Source: Gilvimarinus chinensis DSM 19667
GTDB taxonomy: Bacteria; Pseudomonadota; Gammaproteobacteria; Pseudomonadales; Cellvibrionaceae
Reading direction: 5' to 3'
Length of the DNA: 64,000 nt
Assembly: GCF_000377745.1 (NCBI RefSeq)
Contig: NZ_KB898706.1
Location: 1,228,936 to 1,292,935 of the forward strand
Below are positions 44,399 to 51,648 of the stretch, piece after piece. The notes under the pieces were generated by a model. It saw only the letters and a list, made by a program, of their open reading frames with translations. It ran no database searches and was not told the DNA's origin. The position numbers and the translations under genes were made by a program. How positions within the stretch are numbered: position 1 is the first letter of the stretch; every line of letters starts with the position of its first letter.

Positions 44399-47125
44399 AT
44401 GACCGATCAGTCCCCTGTCGTCCTTGTGGATGGCTCCTCGTATCTCTACCGCGCGTACCATGCGCTGCCGCCCCTGACGAACTCAAAGGGTGAGCCCACA
44501 GGCGCGGTAAAGGGTGTGATCAACATGATCCGCCGTCTGCTAAAAGACTATCCCGGCAGCCCGGTGGCGGTGGTATTCGATGCCAAAGGCAAAACCTTTC
44601 GCGATGAGCTGTTCGCCGAGTACAAAGCTCAGCGCCCACCAATGCCCGACGATTTACGTCCTCAGGTAGAGCCTATTCACAACATTGTTAAGGCCATGGG
44701 GCTGCCGCTGCTAATAGAAGAGGGCGTAGAAGCCGACGATGTGATTGGCACCCTGGCGGCACAAGCCAAAGAGGATGGTCGACCGGTGGTGATCTCCACC
44801 GGCGATAAAGACATGGCTCAGCTGGTGAACCACCGCGTTACCTTGGTCAACACCATGACCGGCAGTGTGCTGGATGAAGACGGAGTGCGCGAAAAGTATG
44901 GCTTTGGCCCCGAGTTGATGATCGATTTTCTCGCGCTGATGGGCGATAAAGTGGACAACATTCCCGGTGTGCCGGGCGTGGGCGAAAAAACAGCGAAAGC
45001 TTTGTTGCAGGGCGTGGGCGGCTTGAACGCGCTGTATGAGAACCTGGAGGCCATTCGTGAGCTGGATTTTCGTGGCGCCAAAAAAATGCCTGAAAAACTG
45101 CAAGATAATAAAGATCAGGCCTACTTATCTTACGAGCTTGCCACCATTCGTCTGGATGTTCCTCTGCATATAAGCGTTGAAGACATAGCCTTGGGCGAGC
45201 CGGATAATGAGCAACTGCTGGCGCTGTTCGAGCGCATGGAATTCAAAACCTGGGTGGATGAGCTGACTGACGTTAGCGGAGAAGGCACAAAACCCGTTGA
45301 ACTCGCAGAAGAAGTAAGTGTTCACTACGATACAGTGTTGGATGAGTCAAGCTTTACCCAGTGGTTACAACAGCTAAACAGCGCAGATTATTTTGCCTTT
45401 GATACCGAAACCACCAGCTTGCACGCCATGGAAGCGCAAATTGTTGGCGTCTCCTTTGCGGTAGAGCCGGGCAAAGCCGCCTATGTGCCGGTGGCACACG
45501 ATTATTTAGACGCTCCGGAACAGTTGGATCGCGACTGGGTTCTGGCCCAACTTAAACCCCTGCTGGAAGACGAGAGCAAGGCCAAAGTGGGGCAAAACCT
45601 AAAGTACGACCGCAATGTGTTGGCCAATCACGGCATTACCTTACGCGGAATTGCCTGGGACACCATGTTGGAATCCTACGTCTTTAATTCCGTGGCCGGA
45701 CGCCACGATATGGATTCGCTTGCCCAGCGTTACCTGGATACCAACACCATTCATTTTGAAGATATCGCCGGTAAAGGCGCCAAGCAGCTCACCTTTAACC
45801 AGATCAAAATAGAAGACGCCGCACCCTACGCCGCGGAAGATGCTGACATAACCCTGCGTTTGCATCGCAAACTATGGCCCGATCTGGAAAAAGATGAATC
45901 GCTGCGTCACGTGTTGCTGGATATAGAAATGCCGCTGGTGCCAGTGCTTGCCGACATTGAGCGCACCGGTGTGCTGATCGACGCCGCGCAACTGGGGAAA
46001 CACAGTAAAGAGTTGGAGCAGCGCCTTGTGGCCCTTGAACGTGAAGCCTTTGATATTGCGGGCAAAGAATTCAATTTAAGCTCCCCGAAACAACTGGGGG
46101 TGATTTTGTTTGAAGAGTTAGAGCTGCCGGTGGTGAAAAAGACCAAAACGGGCGCTCCTTCTACCGCCGAAGATGTACTGCAAGAGCTGGCGCTGGACTA
46201 CCCGCTGCCAAAATTGATTTTGGAATACCGCAGTCTGGCGAAATTGAAGTCCACTTATACCGATAAGCTGCCGAAGATGATTAACCCGCAATCCGGTCGG
46301 GTACACACCTCTTATCATCAAGCGGTGGCGGCGACCGGGCGATTGTCATCCGCCGATCCGAACCTGCAGAACATCCCCATTCGCACCGAAGAGGGGCGTC
46401 GTATCCGCAAGGCGTTCGTGGCGCCCAAAGGCTATAAGGTGCTGGCGGCGGACTATTCGCAGATTGAACTGCGAATTATGGCGCACTTATCAAAAGATGA
46501 GGGCCTACTGCACGCCTTTGCCGAAGGGCTGGATGTACACCGGGCGACCGCTGCCGAGGTATTCGCCACCGAGCTCGACAAAGTGACCGATGAAATGCGT
46601 CGTCGCGCTAAAGCCATTAATTTTGGTCTGATTTACGGAATGTCCGCTTTCGGCCTGGGTAAGCAACTGGGCTTGCCGCGCAACGAAGCTCAGGGTTACA
46701 TCGATCGTTATTTCGAGCGCTACCCGGGTGTGGCCCGTTATATGGACGAAACTCGCGCTTTAGCTCACGAAAAGGGCTATGTAGAAACCTTACAGGGCCG
46801 GCGTTTGTATCTGCCGGAAATCAATGCCCGTAATAAAATGTTGCAACAAGCCGCCGAGCGTACCGCCATTAACGCCCCTATGCAGGGGACGGCGGCGGAC
46901 ATTATCAAGCTTGCCATGGTCAGTGTGGCGAATTGGTTGGCCGAGAGCGATCTCGATGCGCGCATTGTGATGCAGGTGCACGATGAGCTGGTGCTGGAAG
47001 TGGCCGAGCCTGATGCTGAGGCGGTGCGCGAGGGGTTAATTCAGCGTATGAGCGAGGCAGCGGAACTGACCGTGCCGCTGATTGTTGAAGCAGAGGTGGG
47101 CGATAGCTGGGATGAGGCGCATTAA
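44399..47125 (+). CDS. polA: DNA polymerase I
   Basis: A 908-residue three-domain enzyme. The 5'-nuclease domain covers ~1-290 ([59 protein letters not shown]). The proofreading exonuclease spans ~330-520 with its acidic residues visible in [18 protein letters not shown] and [12 protein letters not shown], so it should be active. The polymerase part has [38 protein letters not shown] and QVHDELVLE. It fills gaps and removes RNA primers. Downstream lie two small-RNA-like units and engB, a layout also known from Pseudomonas. Confidence 0.98.
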   Translation: MTDQSPVVLVDGSSYLYRAYHALPPLTNSKGEPTGAVKGVINMIRRLLKDYPGSPVAVVFDAKGKTFRDELFAEYKAQRPPMPDDLRPQVEPIHNIVKAMGLPLLIEEGVEADDVIGTLAAQAKEDGRPVVISTGDKDMAQLVNHRVTLVNTMTGSVLDEDGVREKYGFGPELMIDFLALMGDKVDNIPGVPGVGEKTAKALLQGVGGLNALYENLEAIRELDFRGAKKMPEKLQDNKDQAYLSYELATIRLDVPLHISVEDIALGEPDNEQLLALFERMEFKTWVDELTDVSGEGTKPVELAEEVSVHYDTVLDESSFTQWLQQLNSADYFAFDTETTSLHAMEAQIVGVSFAVEPGKAAYVPVAHDYLDAPEQLDRDWVLAQLKPLLEDESKAKVGQNLKYDRNVLANHGITLRGIAWDTMLESYVFNSVAGRHDMDSLAQRYLDTNTIHFEDIAGKGAKQLTFNQIKIEDAAPYAAEDADITLRLHRKLWPDLEKDESLRHVLLDIEMPLVPVLADIERTGVLIDAAQLGKHSKELEQRLVALEREAFDIAGKEFNLSSPKQLGVILFEELELPVVKKTKTGAPSTAEDVLQELALDYPLPKLILEYRSLAKLKSTYTDKLPKMINPQSGRVHTSYHQAVAATGRLSSADPNLQNIPIRTEEGRRIRKAFVAPKGYKVLAADYSQIELRIMAHLSKDEGLLHAFAEGLDVHRATAAEVFATELDKVTDEMRRRAKAINFGLIYGMSAFGLGKQLGLPRNEAQGYIDRYFERYPGVARYMDETRALAHEKGYVETLQGRRLYLPEINARNKMLQQAAERTAINAPMQGTAADIIKLAMVSVANWLAESDLDARIVMQVHDELVLEVAEPDAEAVREGLIQRMSEAAELTVPLIVEAEVGDSWDEAH

Positions 47126-47177
47126 TCTGCCCTTTTAGCCGATTTGGCGCGAATGTGAAAAAAGTTGCAGAAATTTT

Positions 47178-47204
47178 GAACTTTACCGCTAAGAGGCGCT
47201 CAAA
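47178..47204 (+). promoter_or_regulatory. RpoE/AlgU-type promoter of the first sRNA-like unit
   Basis: GAACTT at 47178-47183, a 16-base spacer and TCAAA at 47200-47204. This matches the extracytoplasmic sigma (sigma-E/AlgU) consensus of GAACTT about 16 bases before TCnnA. Transcription would start near 47210. Confidence 0.72.
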
Positions 47205-47209
47205 GAGTC

Positions 47210-47325
47210 AGCACACTGAAGAGTACGTTGATTTTTCATGAGCTCCTCCTCGTTTGACCTTCGGGTCAATTTGGCAGAATAGACTTCTGACACTAAGCCC
47301 CAATCCTCTGGTTGGGGTTTTTTTT
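47210..47325 (+). ncRNA. Small RNA, ErsA-like by position (first unit)
   Basis: About 115 bases run from the predicted start near 47210 to the terminator T-run. Inside is an unpaired-looking GAGCTCCTCCTCG, which is complementary to Shine-Dalgarno sequences, then a small hairpin TTTGACC-TTCG-GGTCAAT, then the terminator. In Pseudomonas the polA-engB interval encodes ErsA, a base-pairing RNA transcribed by AlgU (sigma-22), and in enterobacteria the same interval encodes Spot 42. Position plus a sigma-E promoter favour an ErsA relative. Exact ends and any sequence match to ErsA are not tested. Confidence 0.68.
47298..47325 (+). terminator. Intrinsic terminator of the first sRNA-like unit
   Basis: CCCCAA pairs with TTGGGG around TCCTCTGG, followed by eight T. 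Rho-independent terminators with long U-tails are typical of Hfq-binding RNAs. Confidence 0.85.
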
Positions 47326-47390
47326 ATCCGCAAGATTTTACCGCTCGTGCAAAAACTCCGACCCCATCACAAACTTTTACAAACTGGGCT

Positions 47391-47417
47391 GAACTTCCCG
47401 TTAAAGCGCTGGTCTGA
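47391..47417 (+). promoter_or_regulatory. RpoE/AlgU-type promoter of the second sRNA-like unit
   Basis: GAACTT at 47391-47396, a 16-base spacer and TCTGA at 47413-47417. It has the same -35 box and spacing as the promoter 213 bases upstream, and its -10 is the classic sigma-E form. Transcription would start near 47424. Confidence 0.72.
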
Positions 47418-47423
47418 GTAAGT

Positions 47424-47518
47424 ACCAACGAATTGCTTAGCATGGTGATCCGTAACTGGCATCAACCCCCAAGGGTGTCAGTATTGCAGCCGGTAACTCC
47501 CCGTTACCGGTTTTTTTT
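47424..47518 (+). ncRNA. Second small RNA-like unit between polA and engB
   Basis: About 95 bases lie between a near-consensus sigma-E promoter and a strong terminator with an eight-T tail. The body starts ACCAACGAATTGCTTAGC and has no reading frame with a ribosome site. A weak internal hairpin can form between TGGCA and TGTCA around the C-rich/GGG loop. The body shows no obvious sequence similarity to the first unit apart from its promoter, so it may be a distinct RNA and not a simple duplicate. Expression is inferred only. Confidence 0.65.
47490..47518 (+). terminator. Intrinsic terminator of the second sRNA-like unit
   Basis: CCGGTAAC and GTTACCGG form a perfect 8-base-pair stem with loop TCCCC, followed by eight T. 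It ends 44 bases before the engB stop codon, which is on the other strand. Confidence 0.9.
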
Positions 47519-47562
47519 GTCTTCAAATTACGTATACAGCGACACGAGAGGGCAGCCTAAGG

Positions 47563-48189
47563 CTACTGGGCTGGCTGATTCTCAGGCAATAACCATTCAT
47601 TGAGTTTACTTTTCAGTTGGTCTAAACCTGCGTTTTTTAGCGATGAAAAGGTTTGGACGGTCACCAAGTCGTCTACTTCGGCTTCTTTTAACGATTTTTT
47701 CACCTGTAGCAGCGTATTTTGCGCCGGGCCTTTTTTTAACTTATCGGCTTTGGTCAGAAGCAGGTGAACCGGCATTTGCGCTTCAACGGCCCAATTGATA
47801 ACAAGAGTGTCATGTTCCTGCATTGGGTGGCGAATATCCATTACCACCACCAGTCCCGCCAGACATTGGCGCTCGTGTAAATACTCCGAGAGGTTTTCTT
47901 GCCAGCGCTCTTTCATTTCGCGCGAAACTTTGGCGTAGCCGTAACCAGGTAAATCCACTAAACGAGTATTTTCGCTGAGTTCAAAATAATTGATGAGCTG
48001 AGTGCGACCTGGGGTCTTACTGGTGCGAGCGAGCTTGGAGTTTCCCGTGAGGGTATTGATGGCGCTGGACTTTCCCGCGTTGGAGCGGCCCGCGAAGGCG
48101 ACTTCCCGCCCGGACTCGGGCGGACACTCGCGAATACTGGGTGCGCTTTGGGTAAAGAAAGCCTGATTAAAATTTATACGTTGGGTCAT
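47563..48189 (-). CDS. engB: Ribosome biogenesis GTPase EngB (YsxC/YihA)
   Basis: A 208-residue GTPase. G-motifs in order: GRSNAGKSS (P-loop), TPGRTQLINYF, DLPGYGYAKVS (G3), and LTKADKLKK (G4). It helps late assembly of the large ribosomal subunit and is usually essential. Normal family length. It is convergent with the polA-sRNA region and divergent from the cytochrome c4 gene, as in Pseudomonas. Confidence 0.97.
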   Translation of the reverse strand: MTQRINFNQAFFTQSAPSIRECPPESGREVAFAGRSNAGKSSAINTLTGNSKLARTSKTPGRTQLINYFELSENTRLVDLPGYGYAKVSREMKERWQENLSEYLHERQCLAGLVVVMDIRHPMQEHDTLVINWAVEAQMPVHLLLTKADKLKKGPAQNTLLQVKKSLKEAEVDDLVTVQTFSSLKNAGLDQLKSKLNEWLLPENQPAQ

Positions 48190-48366
48190 GTGGCTGAATA
48201 ACTCGGTAGTGCAGGGCCAGATTGGCGCCCCTTTTGTGATCGGTCAATTAGTATATAATGCCCGCTGCAACCGGCCCATGCCAGTGGAATCTGGCAGGGA
48301 TTTGCCTGGCCCTTTACGTCAAGGCAGTTCAGCCAACACAAAAAAGACGATGTCACAGGTTAGCCA

Positions 48367-49038
48367 ATGAAAAAACATGTTTTAACTCTGCTGATCGCTC
48401 TGGGCGCCTCTTCTGTGGCTTCCGCGGCGGGCGACGCTACGGCAGGCGCAGACAAAGTAGCGGTCTGTGCCGCTTGTCACGGTAGCGATGGTAACAGCCC
48501 TGCGCCTACTTTCCCTAAAATTGCAGGCCTCGGTGAGGCTTATCTGTTAAAGCAGCTGCACGATATTCAGGACTGGGACAAAGCCACGGGTGAAGACAAG
48601 GCCACTGTAGGTCGTGCCATCCCGGAGATGACAGGCATCCTCAGCGCTTTGAGCGACCAGGACTTGGCTGATATCGCTGCGTTTTACGCAGGCCAGACCA
48701 TGCAGTTGAGTGGCGCCAAAGAGCTTACGGTTAAGGTAAACAGTGGGGCTGAAGTCGATGCTTTGCAATTGGGTGAGCACTTATACCGGGCCGGCAACCT
48801 GGAAACGGGCGTTCCAGCCTGTATTGGTTGCCACTCGCCCACAGGCCAAGGCAACGAGCCTGCCGCTTACCCTCGTTTGGGTGGCCAATACGCCGAATAT
48901 ATTGAAAAGCAGTTGCGGGCTTTCCGCGGTGGCGAGCGCACGAATGATGGCGAAGCTTCCATTATGCGTATGGCTGCTAAGAACTTGAGCGACGCAGAAA
49001 TTAAAGCGGTAGCGAATTATATAGCGGGCCTTAATTAA
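48367..49038 (+). CDS. Di-haem cytochrome c4
   Basis: A 223-residue periplasmic protein with a signal peptide ending ASA. There are two haem-binding motifs, CAACH (C34, C37, H38) and CIGCH (C152, C155, H156), each in a domain with a later Met ligand candidate (AIPEMTGIL and ASIMRMA). Both domains have the KIAGL/RLGGQ ..Y..KQL.. pattern typical of c4. It carries electrons toward terminal oxidases. It is next to engB and dsbA, a conserved neighbourhood in pseudomonads. Confidence 0.94.
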   Translation: MKKHVLTLLIALGASSVASAAGDATAGADKVAVCAACHGSDGNSPAPTFPKIAGLGEAYLLKQLHDIQDWDKATGEDKATVGRAIPEMTGILSALSDQDLADIAAFYAGQTMQLSGAKELTVKVNSGAEVDALQLGEHLYRAGNLETGVPACIGCHSPTGQGNEPAAYPRLGGQYAEYIEKQLRAFRGGERTNDGEASIMRMAAKNLSDAEIKAVANYIAGLN

Positions 49039-49053
49039 GGGCTGCACTCAATC

Positions 49054-49081
49054 AAAGGGCGGCTTAGGTCGCCTTTTTTTT
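49054..49081 (+). terminator. Probable terminator after cytochrome c4
   Basis: GGCG / CGCC within AAAGGGCGGCTTAGGTCGCCTTT, followed by eight T. The stem is short with a bulge, so the call rests mainly on the T-run and position. Confidence 0.6.
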
Positions 49082-49148
49082 AGCCGGAACTTGTCGGGCT
49101 TAGGTGGTCTAAGCCTGCCATGATTAACGACGATAATGGAGCAATAAT

Positions 49149-49784
49149 ATGCGAATTCTGCTAGCCGTCTTTGGCCTGTTGTTTACTATAGTGGCCTGTG
49201 CCGAGAGTTCTGATTCGGCGCCGCAATTTCAAGAGGGCACTCACTACACTAAGCTGGCTGAAGCGGTGCGTACCGATGACCCAGAAAAAATAGAAGTGCG
49301 CGAAATGTTTGCTTACACCTGTGGTCACTGCTTCCGTTTTGATCCTCTGTTCAGCGAGTGGAAGAAAAAGCAGGCCGATGATGTGTATGTAGTGCAAACT
49401 CCGGTTGTTTGGGCAAAACAAATGGAGATTTACGCTCGTGCATTTTATACCGCTAAGTCTATGGGTATCTTGGACGAAGCGCACATGGATTTATTTAACG
49501 CACTGCATTTGCAGCGTACACGCTTCAGCGGCGTTGAAGATTTCGCCGACTTCTACGCTCAATACGGTGTAGATAAAGATAAGTTTGTGAAGACCTTCGA
49601 GTCATTCGGTATTGATAGCCAGGTGCGTCAGGGTGATGCAAAGGCCAGAGCCTATAACATCAGTGGTACCCCTGAGCTGGTCGTAGATGGCCGCTACACG
49701 ATTAGCGCCAGTGGTGCCGGTGGTCACGAAGAGATGCTGCAGGTAGCTGACTTTCTGGTGAATAAAATTCGCGCTGAAAAATAA
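49149..49784 (+). CDS. dsbA: Periplasmic thiol:disulfide interchange protein DsbA
   Basis: A 211-residue exported protein; the signal peptide ends near VACA (residue 18) and might instead be a lipid attachment at Cys. The thioredoxin fold includes EVREMFAYTCGHCFRFDP with redox cysteines C58 and C61, and the cis-Pro region SGTPELVVDGRY. It introduces disulfides into exported proteins. The active site is CGHC, not the CPHC usual for DsbA, which is the PDI form and should alter redox potential. Several proteins in this window have paired cysteines that could be clients. Confidence 0.93.
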   Translation: MRILLAVFGLLFTIVACAESSDSAPQFQEGTHYTKLAEAVRTDDPEKIEVREMFAYTCGHCFRFDPLFSEWKKKQADDVYVVQTPVVWAKQMEIYARAFYTAKSMGILDEAHMDLFNALHLQRTRFSGVEDFADFYAQYGVDKDKFVKTFESFGIDSQVRQGDAKARAYNISGTPELVVDGRYTISASGAGGHEEMLQVADFLVNKIRAEK

Positions 49785-49803
49785 GCCGCCTGATAAGGCA
49801 TCC

Positions 49804-49842
49804 AAACCCGCTTGCGACTCAACGCTAGCGGGTTTTTTTTTG
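49804..49842 (+). terminator. Intrinsic terminator of dsbA
   Basis: AAACCCGCT pairs with AGCGGGTTT around a 14-base loop, followed by a nine-T run. It lies about 20 bases after the dsbA stop. Confidence 0.85.
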
Positions 49843-49887
49843 TCGTGTCTATAATGACTCGATGGAACTGAACAGGCCCGTGCCGAT

Positions 49888-51552
49888 ATGAGTGAAAGCC
49901 CAAATAATCGATGGAAAGACAAGTACTTGGATTTGCTGGATCAGCAGGAATCCCTTGAAGAACACTGTAAAGACCAGCTGCAGCTATTAAGACGAGCTTT
50001 GATTCGCGTTAGTGTGGCCGCCGATGGCCAGCAGCCCGAGCTAGACAAGGCGCTGGAAGCATTGCGTGCGAGTGTGCGCAGTGAACAGGACGCTCAGTTA
50101 GCACAAGACTTACAAAGCCTGGATAAACAATTACTGCAATTTGATGAGCAGCGAGATGCTACATCCACTCAATTGCGGGGGGCTTTGCAGTCTTTAATTG
50201 TGCCATTGCTGGGGCGAGAGCCCCAGCGGCCGATAAAAAAAGAGCTGCGTGAATTGGCGCAAGAAATCAGTCGGCAGCAGCAATTGTTGCATGCGTATCC
50301 GTCTTTGCTGGAGCGGGTGGCAGAGTTACAGGCGTACATATTGAGCGATGAGGCCGAGGAAGCTCCTGAGTCAGAAGGTTTTTTATCTCGTCTCTTGGGC
50401 AAAGAAAGGTCTCCAACTCAAACTCATCGAGAGGACAGTAAGGATCAGCGGGGTAAAGCGGATCGAGTATTGTTCGAGCTAAACCCAAATGCCAGTTTGC
50501 GTGACAGTGAAACGGTATCGGAAAACCTCCGCAGCATCATTAATGACTTGTTGCAAAGTGTGGAAGCCCAGGCGCTGGCACCAGATCGAGTTTCGGCCCT
50601 GCAACAGCGTTTACAAAGTGGCATTCGCAATGCTGATCTTATTCCTGTTCTGGAAGAGGTACGCGACTTAGTGATGAGTGCCTATATGGCAGCAACTCGG
50701 GCCTTCACCTCTTATTTGAACGGCGTCAACCTTGAGCTGGCGGATATATACAGCACCTTAGAAGGAGCGCAGGCCAGTAGCAGCAATTTGCAGTCTGCAT
50801 CAGCTTCTATGCAAGCGGATATGCTGTCAGAATTTGTTCGTCTTGAAAGCCAAACACGAGATGCAACTGACCTAAACCAACTAAAAGACCAAGTGCAAAC
50901 TCGTTTAGGCAGTATTCGCTCAGCTCTGGATGCCTATCAGCAGCGCTCTGAACAGGCTATGCCGATGCTGGACCAACTCGGTGAGCTGGCACATAAGTTA
51001 CGCTCAATGGAAGCTGAGGCCCAAAAAAATCGACAAATTCTTGAAGAGCAAAGAGCAAAAGCCCTGCGTGATTCACTCACCGGCATACCCAACCGGGAGG
51101 CATACAATGAACGCATAGAGTTGGAGCAACAACGGTTTTGTCGTTACGCCAGTCCGTTAGTGCTTGCAGTATGTGACCTGGATAATTTCAAGAAAATAAA
51201 CGATAGCTTAGGGCATCAGGCGGGAGATCGAGTTTTACAAGTATTAAGCCAGGCAATGAGTAAACGTTTACGTGATGTGGACTTTTTTGGTCGTTATGGC
51301 GGGGAAGAATTTGTGGTCATTATGCCGGAAACCACGGCAGAGCAAGCGCTTGGCGTGTTGGACCGGATTCGCGCCGCAATTGCAAAAACCGAATTCAGTT
51401 ATAAGGGAAGTCCGGTAACCCTTAGCATTTCTGTAGGAATAGCACAGTTTAAAGAGGGTGATGACGCTGACAATGTTTTCGCACGAGCGGATCGCGCGCT
51501 TTATGGTGCTAAATCTGAAGGACGTAATCGGTGTAAAATTGGCAGTGCTTAA
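49888..51552 (+). CDS. Diguanylate cyclase with long coiled-coil N-terminus
   Basis: A 554-residue soluble protein. Residues ~1-385 are almost entirely helical and Gln/Glu/Leu-rich, predicted coiled coil with no membrane segment. Residues ~390-550 form a GGDEF domain: DSLTGIPNREAYNERI, DLDNFKKINDSLGHQAGDRVL, and the active-site GGEEF at 471-475. An RDVD inhibitory site lies five residues before it, so product inhibition is likely intact. It makes cyclic di-GMP; the coiled coil probably controls dimerisation. No EAL domain. Monocistronic after the dsbA terminator. Confidence 0.9.
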   Translation: MSESPNNRWKDKYLDLLDQQESLEEHCKDQLQLLRRALIRVSVAADGQQPELDKALEALRASVRSEQDAQLAQDLQSLDKQLLQFDEQRDATSTQLRGALQSLIVPLLGREPQRPIKKELRELAQEISRQQQLLHAYPSLLERVAELQAYILSDEAEEAPESEGFLSRLLGKERSPTQTHREDSKDQRGKADRVLFELNPNASLRDSETVSENLRSIINDLLQSVEAQALAPDRVSALQQRLQSGIRNADLIPVLEEVRDLVMSAYMAATRAFTSYLNGVNLELADIYSTLEGAQASSSNLQSASASMQADMLSEFVRLESQTRDATDLNQLKDQVQTRLGSIRSALDAYQQRSEQAMPMLDQLGELAHKLRSMEAEAQKNRQILEEQRAKALRDSLTGIPNREAYNERIELEQQRFCRYASPLVLAVCDLDNFKKINDSLGHQAGDRVLQVLSQAMSKRLRDVDFFGRYGGEEFVVIMPETTAEQALGVLDRIRAAIAKTEFSYKGSPVTLSISVGIAQFKEGDDADNVFARADRALYGAKSEGRNRCKIGSA

Positions 51553-51648
51553 CGTTACAAAAATTGACAGTTGAGGTAGCCTCACTCGTGGATCTTCTTA
51601 TGATCATGGAGGAAAATAGCCAAGAATAATAATGCTAAGGAGATACCC

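Noticed and set aside
47210..47325. Spot 42 as the identity of the first sRNA
   Set aside because: Spot 42 is controlled by CRP and lies in enterobacteria and vibrios; here the promoter is of sigma-E type and the neighbours (engB, c4, dsbA) match Pseudomonas, favouring an ErsA-like RNA.
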